Assembly (NCBI GenBank): GCA_963839745.1
Contig: CAWIWC010000005.1
Coordinates: 248,001 to 312,000, forward strand
From: JAIBJN01 sp963839745
GTDB lineage: Bacteria; Actinomycetota; Thermoleophilia; Gaiellales; Gaiellaceae
Length of the DNA: 64,000 bases
Direction of reading: 5' to 3'
The notes below the pieces were generated by a model that was not told where the DNA came from, ran no database searches, and saw only the letters and a program-made list of their open reading frames with translations. The translations under genes and the position numbers were made by a program. Below, piece after piece: positions 58,409-64,000 of the stretch (positions within the stretch are counted from its first letter, which is position 1; the number at the start of each line of letters is the position of its first letter).

Positions 58409-59572
58409 GTGTCCGACGCCGAGAGCGAGCTCGAGGGCAACGACGAGCACCGGGTCACTCCGCTCGAGCTCTTCTTCGACCTGGTCTTCGTGTTTGCGAT
58501 CACGCAGGTCACCAGCCTGCTCGCGGGCGACCCGACGTGGGGTGGGGTCCTACGCGGGATGCTGGTTCTCGCGGCGCTCTGGTGGGCCTGGACTGTGTAC
58601 GCATGGCTGTCGAGCGCCCTCGATGTGGACGAGGGCGGCGTCCGGCTGGCGATGCTCACGTCGATGGGGGCAATGTTCGGCGTTGCTCTGGCCGTGCCGG
58701 GCGCCTTCGGCGACGACGCCGTGCTGTTCGGCGTCGCCTACTTCCTCGTCCGTCTGCTTCATCTCGTCCTCTCCTTCATCGTCAGCGGCGACGATCCCGA
58801 CCGCCGCGGCGCGATCCTGCGGTTCGCGCCGACGGCGCTCCTCGGTGCCTCCCTGCTCGTGGTCGCCGGCTTCCTCGAGGGGGACGTGCGCCTCGCGGTC
58901 TGGTTTGTCGCTCTTGCCGTCGATTACCTCGGCCCGGTCGTGATCGGCGTCGGGCAGGGCTGGCGGGTTGCGCCCGAGCACTTCGCCGAGCGGCACGGGT
59001 TGATCATCCTGATCGCGCTCGGCGAGTCCCTCATCGCCATCGGCCTGGGGGCCGGCTTCGAGCTCGATACGGGAGTGATCGTGGCGTCGGCGCTCGGAAT
59101 CGTCGTCGTCTCGGCCCTCTGGTGGCTCTACTTCGACGTGGCCGCGATCCTCGAGAGGACGCGGCTCATGCAGGCAACGGGCGTGGAGCTGCACCGGCTC
59201 GCGCTCTACGCCTACAGCTACCTCCATCTGCCGATGATCGCCGGCATCGTCCTCTTCGCCCTCGGTCTCAAGACGACGGTCGGCCACGTCGGTGAGCACC
59301 TGGACACGGTGCCTGCGGTCGCGCTCTGCGGCGGGGCCGCGCTGTACCTGCTCGGGCACGTCGCATCCCTCTTCCGAACGACCGGCCGGGTCTTCCGCCG
59401 GCGGACGATCGGGGCGCTCGTGCTGTTGGCTCTCATCCCAGTCGCGGTCGTGGTCCCGTCACTCGCGGCACTCGGCCTCGTGAGCGCCGTCTGTTCGCTG
59501 GTCGTGGCGTACGAGGCCATCCGTCATCGCGAGCACCGGAGCGTGCTCCGTCACCCCGAGCTCGCGCAATGA
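58409..59572 (+). CDS. ltrA: LtrA-family membrane protein (low temperature requirement A)
   Basis: LtrA is a multi-span protein of unknown biochemical role, named from a cold-sensitive Listeria mutant. The 387-residue product has the family start HRVTPLELFFDLVFVFAITQ, about ten transmembrane helices, and the central ERHGLIILIALGESLIAIG. The GTG start lies 9 bases after the last base of the conserved spacer to the lipoprotein gene. No cold-shock genes are near. A channel or lipid-related function is suspected in the family but not shown. It is followed by the VOC gene on the same strand with 66 bases between. Confidence 0.93.
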   Translation: MSDAESELEGNDEHRVTPLELFFDLVFVFAITQVTSLLAGDPTWGGVLRGMLVLAALWWAWTVYAWLSSALDVDEGGVRLAMLTSMGAMFGVALAVPGAFGDDAVLFGVAYFLVRLLHLVLSFIVSGDDPDRRGAILRFAPTALLGASLLVVAGFLEGDVRLAVWFVALAVDYLGPVVIGVGQGWRVAPEHFAERHGLIILIALGESLIAIGLGAGFELDTGVIVASALGIVVVSALWWLYFDVAAILERTRLMQATGVELHRLALYAYSYLHLPMIAGIVLFALGLKTTVGHVGEHLDTVPAVALCGGAALYLLGHVASLFRTTGRVFRRRTIGALVLLALIPVAVVVPSLAALGLVSAVCSLVVAYEAIRHREHRSVLRHPELAQ

Positions 59573-59638
59573 CAGGCGGCGGCGACGACGTCCCTTGGCA
59601 CAGCATCATGTAAGGCGACCAACGAGAGGAGCAGCGCC

Positions 59639-60046
59639 ATGGGTGAGGTGAAGGGCTTCGCGAACGTCGTTTTCCCCGCCCGCGATCTGGATGCGGGAGT
59701 GGCAGCCTGGACTTCGATGCTCGGCCGGGAGCCGGCCTTCGTCGGTGACGACTTCGCCGTTTTCAGCGGTGACGGCGTGGAGGTGGGACTGACGGCCCTT
59801 CCCTGGGTCGACCATCCGCTGGTGTTCTGGAAGGTCGACGACATCGAGGATTCCCATCGCGCGCTCGTCGCCCGCGGGGCGACTCCGCTGGGTGAGATCG
59901 CTGATGGCTCGCTCGCCGAGCTCGGCACGGCCGAGGTCACGAACGGTGATCCGACGACCGGCATCGTCGACGTTCCGGGAGGGCGACTCGCGGTCCTCCG
60001 GGCTCCGGACGGCAACCTGATCGGGCTCACCCAGCAAGCGGGCTAG
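59639..60046 (+). CDS. VOC-family (glyoxalase/bleomycin resistance) protein
   Basis: VOC proteins are small metal-binding enzymes or binding proteins of many functions. The 135-residue protein has FANVVFPARDLDAGVAAW at the start and PLVFWKVDDIEDSHRALVAR in the middle, ending LRAPDGNLIGLTQ. Two beta-alpha-beta-beta-beta modules are recognisable. The ATG has a good ribosome binding site (GAGAGGAG). The expected metal-ligand positions (His/Glu) are partly lacking, so it may be a binding protein rather than an enzyme. There is no operon partner. Confidence 0.85.
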   Translation: MGEVKGFANVVFPARDLDAGVAAWTSMLGREPAFVGDDFAVFSGDGVEVGLTALPWVDHPLVFWKVDDIEDSHRALVARGATPLGEIADGSLAELGTAEVTNGDPTTGIVDVPGGRLAVLRAPDGNLIGLTQQAG

Positions 60047-60073
60047 ACGTACCTCGCGGTCGTCGTATGTCTG

Positions 60074-60128
60074 GACGAGAAGTTTGACGAGAAGTGCCTG
60101 CTTAACCGGGTCTTAACCTGGGTCAACC
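60074..60128 (+). promoter_or_regulatory. Direct-repeat array upstream of htrA
   Basis: GACGAGAAGT occurs at 60074-60083 and 60086-60095. CTTAACC occurs at 60101-60107 and 60112-60118, 11 bases apart, with a weaker GTCAACC at 60122-60128. Repeats spaced by about one helical turn are typical of OmpR-type regulators. A possible -10 (GGTTATAAG) lies at 60147-60155, just before the htrA start. Confidence 0.55.
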
Positions 60129-60161
60129 AGGACTTCACGGACGCCGGGTTATAAGGAAGTC

Positions 60162-61349
60162 ATGGAATCGGGCGCAGGCTGGAGCCGCATGGGCTCACTC
60201 TTCCTGGCAGCAGTCGTCGGCGGCGGCGCGGCCGTCGCGATCGGCGCCGTTCTCGAATCGGACGACGGCGGCGGCACGACGACCGTCTTCAGCACGGTCG
60301 CGAGCGCTGCCGACTCCTCGACCGGGATCCCGGCGGACTCGGATGACGCCATGAGCGTGCAGGAGATCTACCGGCACGCAGGCCCCGGCGTGCTGCAGGT
60401 CACCTCCACGTCCGTCGACTCGAGCGACCCCTTCTTCGGCCCGCAGGCCCGCGTTTCGCTGGGCTCCGGGTTCGTCATCGACAAGGACGGCTACATCGTC
60501 ACGAACTATCACGTGATCGAAAGCGCCCGCCAGATCGAGGTCAATTTCTCGGGCGACGACCGCGTCCAGGCGACGATCGTGGGAGTCGATCCCTCCACCG
60601 ATCTCGCCCTCTTGAAGATCAACGCGCAGGCCCGGGCTCTCACTCCCCTCCCCCTGGGTGACTCGGATGCAGTGCGCGTTGGGGACGCGGTCGTCGCTAT
60701 CGGGAACCCGTTCGGGCTCGAGCGCACCGTCACGGCGGGCATCGTCAGCGCCCTCCAGCGCGAGATCACGGCGCCGAACGGCTACACCATCGACAAGGTC
60801 ATCCAGACCGACGCGGGTATCAACCAGGGCAACTCGGGCGGCCCACTGCTCAACGCGCGGGGCGAGGTGATCGGCGTCAACTCGCAGATCGAGCCCGGCA
60901 ACACGGGCACCGGCAATCCCGGCATCGGGTTCGCGGTCCCGTCCGCCACCCTGCGCGAGGTCGTGTCCCAGATCAGGGAACGCGGTAAGGTCGAGCATGC
61001 CTACCTGGGCGTCCTCACCCAGCCGATCGATGAGGTCCTGGCCAGGACATATCGTCTGCCTGTGGAGCAAGGCGTGATCATCGTCGAGGTCGTCCCGGGC
61101 AGCCCGGCCGACGATGCCGGATTGAAGGACGGCGATCGCCAGGTCATCTTCGGCGGCACGAGCTACGTGCTCGGCGGTGACATCGTCACCGCGGCGGACG
61201 GCGAGCAAGTGGCCTCGCCGGACGATCTGCGCCGGCTCGTAGCTGAGAAGGACCCGGGCGATGCGATGACACTCGACATCCGAAGAGGCGAGTCGAAACG
61301 AACTGTAAGTGTGACGCTCGGGCGCCGGCCGATTACACCATCCGGCTAG
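60162..61349 (+). CDS. htrA: HtrA/DegP-type membrane-anchored serine protease
   Basis: HtrA proteases remove damaged proteins outside the membrane. The 395-residue protein has one N-terminal anchor helix (GSLFLAAVVGGGAAVAIGAV), a Ser/Asp-rich linker, and a trypsin-like domain with the triad His117 (VTNYHVIE), Asp147 (PSTDLALLKI) and Ser225 (INQGNSGGPLL). A C-terminal PDZ domain runs from about 290 (AYLGVLTQPIDEV, VVPGSPADDAGLKDGD). All catalytic residues are intact. Upstream direct repeats suggest stress control by an OmpR-type regulator. A strong hairpin follows the gene. It probably acts in envelope quality control. Confidence 0.95.
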   Translation: MESGAGWSRMGSLFLAAVVGGGAAVAIGAVLESDDGGGTTTVFSTVASAADSSTGIPADSDDAMSVQEIYRHAGPGVLQVTSTSVDSSDPFFGPQARVSLGSGFVIDKDGYIVTNYHVIESARQIEVNFSGDDRVQATIVGVDPSTDLALLKINAQARALTPLPLGDSDAVRVGDAVVAIGNPFGLERTVTAGIVSALQREITAPNGYTIDKVIQTDAGINQGNSGGPLLNARGEVIGVNSQIEPGNTGTGNPGIGFAVPSATLREVVSQIRERGKVEHAYLGVLTQPIDEVLARTYRLPVEQGVIIVEVVPGSPADDAGLKDGDRQVIFGGTSYVLGGDIVTAADGEQVASPDDLRRLVAEKDPGDAMTLDIRRGESKRTVSVTLGRRPITPSG

Positions 61350-61383
61350 GGCGCCCGTGGCCCCTCCCCCCAGGGGCCTGACC

Positions 61384-61432
61384 GGTCGGAGGCCCGCACT
61401 GCCTGCCCGGGCCTCCGACCCTCCTTCTTCCC
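61384..61432 (+). terminator. Rho-independent terminator after htrA
   Basis: GGTCGGAGGCCCG (61384-61396) and CGGGCCTCCGACC (61408-61420) form a perfect 13-bp stem with an 11-base loop, followed by CTCCTTCTTCCC. It separates htrA from the ligase gene at 61453. A weaker stem (GCCCCT/AGGGGC) precedes it at 61361-61378. Confidence 0.85.
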
Positions 61433-61452
61433 ATCCGTAGACTGCGGCGCCG

Positions 61453-62523
61453 ATGGTGCCGCACCGCTTCGGCCGGTCCTCGCCCTTCTCCGTGGGCCTC
61501 GAGGAGGAGCTGTTCGTCGTGGACGGAGAGACGCTCGCGCCTGCGCCCGTGCCTCCAGGGCTCCTGGACGGCGCCCGCTTCAAGGCGGAGCTCTTCACCT
61601 CGATGCTGGAGCTGACCACGTCCGTCTGCGCAGAAGTCGGAGAGGCGGTGGCGGAGCTCGCCGAGCTGCGCTCCGTGGCCAGGCGGCACGTACAGGAGGC
61701 CGGGCTCGAGCTCGTCGCTGTAGGCACGTGGCCGACCGCTGTCTCCGAGCGGGAGGAGGTGACCCCGAAGGAGCCCTTGCTCCGCTTCGCCGAGTACGCG
61801 GGATCATCAGCGAGGCGCCAGCACTGCGCCGGTCTCCACGTGCACGTGGGCGTGGCGAGCCCCGAGGAGTGCATGGGCCGTCTCGAGGCCGTCCTTCCCT
61901 GGCTGTCCGTCCTCCTGGCGCTGTCCGCGAACTCGCCGTACACCGCGGGCGCGGAGACCGGGCTCGCCTCGACACGCGCCGAGCTGCTCGCGCTGCTGCC
62001 ACGCAGTGGCGCGCCGCCGGCGTTCGACGGATACGAGGCGTGGTCGCGCTTCGCGGAGAGCCTCGTCCGGCTGGGCCTCGCCGACGACCTCATGCGCCTC
62101 TGGTGGGACGTGCGCCCGCATCCCCGCCTGGGCACGCTCGAGATACGCGTGCCGGACCAGCCGACCCGGCTCGCCGACACGGCGGCGTTCGCCGCCCTTG
62201 CGCACGCGCTCGTCGCGGCAGCCGACCCGGGCGCGCCGGCCGCCGATCGCGGTCTCTACGCCCAGAACCGCTGGGCGGCCGCCAGGTTCGGCGCGGCCGC
62301 CGGGCTGATCCACCCCGAGGAGGATCGGCTCGCGAGCCCGGCGGAGCTCCTCGCCGAGCTTCTCGAGCGGGTGGAGCCGACGGCGAAGAGCCTGGGCTCG
62401 GCGGATCTGCTCGGCCGCCTCGACGGGCTCGACCAGGCCGGCGCACAGCTCGAGCTCGGTCGTCGCGACGGGCTCCGTTCCCTCTGCGAGACCCTTGTTG
62501 CGCTCACATACGATGGTCTGTGA
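61453..62523 (+). CDS. GCS2-family carboxylate-amine ligase (glutamate-cysteine ligase type)
   Basis: These enzymes join a carboxylate to an amine with ATP; the group includes glutamate-cysteine ligase 2 (YbdK) and EgtA-like proteins. The 356-residue protein has the N-terminal SVGLEEELFVVDGETLAP, with the Glu residues that bind Mg-ATP, CAGLHVHVGVAS in the centre and PHPRLGTLEIRVPDQPTRL. It is a family member by length. The stop and the next ATG overlap (TGATG). A thiol-peptide product would suit the SigR/RsrA-like redox pair nearby, but the substrate is not determined by sequence. Confidence 0.87.
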   Translation: MVPHRFGRSSPFSVGLEEELFVVDGETLAPAPVPPGLLDGARFKAELFTSMLELTTSVCAEVGEAVAELAELRSVARRHVQEAGLELVAVGTWPTAVSEREEVTPKEPLLRFAEYAGSSARRQHCAGLHVHVGVASPEECMGRLEAVLPWLSVLLALSANSPYTAGAETGLASTRAELLALLPRSGAPPAFDGYEAWSRFAESLVRLGLADDLMRLWWDVRPHPRLGTLEIRVPDQPTRLADTAAFAALAHALVAAADPGAPAADRGLYAQNRWAAARFGAAAGLIHPEEDRLASPAELLAELLERVEPTAKSLGSADLLGRLDGLDQAGAQLELGRRDGLRSLCETLVALTYDGL

Positions 62524-62753
62524 TGGCGGTCAGGTCGGAGACCATCCAGGTGAGCGGCATCCGCTGCGAGCGCTGTGTGATGCGGCTCGGGCACGCGCTC
62601 GAGAAGCTCGACGGGCTCGAGTCGGCGCACGCGAACCTCGTCGGCGACGTCATGCTCGCCTGGGATGACGAGCGGGTGGGGCGCGACGAGATCGTGGCCG
62701 CGCTCAGCCGTGCGGGCTTTCGGCCTGCCACGGTCACCGCCTACCCGGAATAG
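62523..62753 (+). CDS. Heavy-metal-associated (HMA) domain protein, copper chaperone-like
   Basis: The 76-residue protein is a single HMA domain: IQVSGIRCERCVMRLGHAL with Cys15 and Cys18 as the metal pair (RCERC), then the ferredoxin-like fold ending LSRAGFRPATVTAYPE. The usual Met before CxxC is Ile-Arg here. It would bind Cu(I) or a similar ion in the cytosol and pass it to a pump, but no ATPase is close. Its ATG overlaps the ligase stop. Its TAG overlaps the -35-like box of the sigma-factor promoter. Confidence 0.85.
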   Translation: MAVRSETIQVSGIRCERCVMRLGHALEKLDGLESAHANLVGDVMLAWDDERVGRDEIVAALSRAGFRPATVTAYPE

Positions 62754-62772
62754 CCTCCGGAGGCTGGGCGTT
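62747..62772 (+). promoter_or_regulatory. Candidate SigR/SigH-type promoter with internal palindrome
   Basis: GGAAT (62747-62751) and GTT (62770-62772) are 18 bases apart, which matches the SigR/SigH consensus. The spacer contains a perfect 14-base palindrome AGCCTCCGGAGGCT (62752-62765). The sigma-factor ATG is 21 bases downstream, so autoregulation is likely. Confidence 0.7.
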
Positions 62773-62792
62773 TGCTTGTTAGTGTCCGGCGA

Positions 62793-63374
62793 ATGGCAGA
62801 GGCCGAAACCGACGCTCGCCGGCTCGCGAGCGAGGCGCGCGACCGCGTGCGCTTCGAGGAGGAGGCGCTCGAGCTGGCCGACCAGGTTTTTCGCGTCGCC
62901 CGCCGCCTCGTGCCCTCCCGCGAAGAGGCCGAAGATCTCGTGCAGGAGACGTACGCGCGCGCCTTTCGCAGCTGGCGCTCGTATACCCCCGGCACGAACC
63001 TTCGCGCGTGGCTCATGCGGATCCTGACCAACCTCAACATCGACCGTGGACGGCGGGAGCAGCGCGCCCCCGACATGCAGCCGATGGAGGAAGGCGACTA
63101 CTTTCTCTACAACCGGCTCGAGGAGGCGGCCGGCGCCGACGACGAGCAGCGCATCGTCGAGCGGCTCTCACAGGACTCGATCGTCGAGGCCCTCGCGAAC
63201 GTGCCGCATGACTTCCGCGACGCCATCGTGCTCGTCGACATCGGCGACTTCTCCTACCAGGAGGCTGCGCAGATCCTCGACGTGCCGATCGGGACCGTCA
63301 TGTCCCGCCTGCACCGGGGCCGCAGGGTGCTGAAGAGCGAGCTCGCGGAAACCGCGGTCCGGGACGAGTCGTGA
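62793..63374 (+). CDS. sigR: ECF RNA polymerase sigma factor, SigR/SigH-like
   Basis: This sigma factor directs oxidative (thiol) stress genes in actinobacteria. The 193-residue protein has region 2 (LVPSREEAEDLVQETYARAF, FRSWRSYTPGTNLRAWLMRI) and region 4 (LANVPHDFRDAIVLVDIGDF, GTVMSRLHRGRRVLKSEL) without extra domains. I start at the ATG of 62793. A GTG further up is possible. It overlaps the anti-sigma gene by 4 bases (GTGA), and its own promoter shows SigR-type boxes. The RsrA-like partner supports the SigR name, which remains a prediction. Confidence 0.91.
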   Translation: MAEAETDARRLASEARDRVRFEEEALELADQVFRVARRLVPSREEAEDLVQETYARAFRSWRSYTPGTNLRAWLMRILTNLNIDRGRREQRAPDMQPMEEGDYFLYNRLEEAAGADDEQRIVERLSQDSIVEALANVPHDFRDAIVLVDIGDFSYQEAAQILDVPIGTVMSRLHRGRRVLKSELAETAVRDES

Positions 63375-63610
63375 GCGGGTTCGAGCCCATCTGCGAGAAG
63401 TGCGAGGAGCGGCTCCAGCCCTACCTCGACCGCGAGCTGAGCGAGGCCGAGCGGCTCGAGGCCGAGGTGCACCTCGAAGAGTGCGAATACTGCGGAAAGC
63501 GGTACCGGTTCGAGATCAGCCTGCGGCGCTACGTCCGCAGCGCGTGCTGCTCCGAGGAGATGTCCCCGGAGCTGAAGGCGAAGCTCGCCAACCTCCGGAT
63601 CGCGGACTAG
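63371..63610 (+). CDS. rsrA: Zinc-finger anti-sigma factor, RsrA-like
   Basis: RsrA binds SigR until oxidation forms a disulphide and frees zinc. The 79-residue protein has Cys8 and Cys11 in the N-terminus, the ZAS motif His34-x3-Cys38-x2-Cys41 (HLEECEYC), and a CC pair (59-60) as in RsrA (CC61/62), then SPELKAKL. The spacing matches RsrA closely, so a redox switch is expected. The start GTG overlaps the sigma gene stop. Its TAG overlaps the end of the convergent LytR_C-like gene by 4 bases. Confidence 0.92.
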   Translation: MSGFEPICEKCEERLQPYLDRELSEAERLEAEVHLEECEYCGKRYRFEISLRRYVRSACCSEEMSPELKAKLANLRIAD

Positions 63611-64000
63611 CCCTTCCGGCCGACGATGACGACCAGCCGGAGCGGGTCGTCGCCGCCCGGCAGCGCCCTCGTGCCGACGCCGAGCTCGTCCGCCAGGCGC
63701 TCGGCGATGGCCTCGCCTCCGGGCGGGTAGTAGACGCGCGTCTCGTCGTAGGTGCGGCGGTCGGCGTTCTTGACCGTTCCGATGCGGTACGCGAGGCCGG
63801 CGAGCTCGTTGGCCATGCCGGAAGCGGCATTGCCGGCTCTCGTCCCGTTGTAGACGTCCACCTGGATCTCCCAGTGCTCGGGGAGCGGCTCGGCAGGCAC
63901 GGCCGGCTTCGCGGCAGGCGCGGGTGGTGCGGCCGGCGGGCTGTCGGGGAAGAATTGGGGCCGCAGGACGAAGATCATCAGGGCCGCGAAGGCGACGGTG
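63607..64000 (-). CDS. LytR_C-domain membrane protein, N-terminus outside the window
   Basis: The visible 131 residues start within a hydrophobic helix (TVAFAALMIFVLRPQFF), a Pro/Ala linker follows, and then a LytR C-terminal-like domain with IQVDVYNGTRAGNAASGM, RIGTVKNADRRTYDETRVYY and LRLVVIVGRKG. Such domains occur in cell-wall LytR-CpsA-Psr proteins and small stand-alone envelope proteins. The frame is open to the window end, so the N-terminus lies further on. No LCP catalytic domain is visible here. It may take part in cell-wall assembly, but this is uncertain. Confidence 0.8.
   Translation of the reverse strand, partial: TVAFAALMIFVLRPQFFPDSPPAAPPAPAAKPAVPAEPLPEHWEIQVDVYNGTRAGNAASGMANELAGLAYRIGTVKNADRRTYDETRVYYPPGGEAIAERLADELGVGTRALPGGDDPLRLVVIVGRKG

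Overview
This 64 kb window is high-GC bacterial chromosome with dense, mostly operonic coding and no insertion sequence, prophage or CRISPR array. Several gene families point to an actinobacterium: the zwf-opcA-pgl set, a caa3 oxidase with a cytochrome c domain on subunit II, an ECF41 (SigJ-type) sigma factor, a SigR/RsrA-like sigma/anti-sigma pair, a LytR_C protein and an LtrA protein. A deep-branching class such as Thermoleophilia is my guess from overall gene flavour. The sequence does not prove it. No stretch longer than about 280 bases lacks a gene.

Layout. 1-2628 (+): glucose-6-phosphate dehydrogenase (5' end outside the window), OpcA and 6-phosphogluconolactonase. 2636-7746 (-): caa3 oxidase genes ctaC, ctaD and ctaB, a 38-residue membrane protein and an amidase. 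8-19 kb: single housekeeping or accessory genes, namely 2-oxoglutarate dehydrogenase E1, the ECF41 sigma factor facing its probable target epimerase, an agmatinase-like enzyme, two membrane or exported proteins, tRNA-Arg(CCT) and an exported X-Pro dipeptidyl-peptidase-like hydrolase. 18.8-22.7 kb (-): MmpL-type exporter and an ABC-2 exporter. 23.8-28 kb (-): a TPP-riboswitch operon (NCS1 permease, PfkB kinase, repeat protein), a histidine phosphatase and a FAD amine oxidase.

28-38 kb carries acyl-CoA metabolism: two acyl-CoA dehydrogenases, an ADP-forming acyl-CoA synthetase, two 2,4-dienoyl-CoA-reductase-like SDRs, an iron-sulphur flavoprotein reductase, a thioesterase and a 2-hydroxyacid dehydrogenase. 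38-53 kb is the most distinctive part. Four back-to-back transcription units surround a PotDBCA-type uptake system. They contain two trimethylamine-dehydrogenase-like flavoproteins, a Rieske oxygenase with a bridging glutamate, a class III aminotransferase, a HisC-like aminotransferase, a TPP-dependent enzyme and an enoyl-CoA hydratase. I read this as a catabolic module for an imported amine, perhaps N-methylated or quaternary; the substrate is unknown. 53-64 kb holds an AAA ATPase, an amidohydrolase behind a creatininase-like mini-ORF, a two-component system, OsmC, LtrA, HtrA, a GCS2-type ligase and the SigR/RsrA-like pair with a matching promoter.

Two features recur. A palindrome with core CCAAGTAACA / TGTTACTTGG occurs three times, always where two genes converge, and twice it contains stop codons. 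In addition, twelve single-base reading-frame breaks interrupt ten otherwise intact genes. Ten behave as +1 insertions and two as deletions, and seven lie between 41 and 54 kb. Residual sequencing error is the likeliest cause, but it should be excluded before these genes are called pseudogenes.
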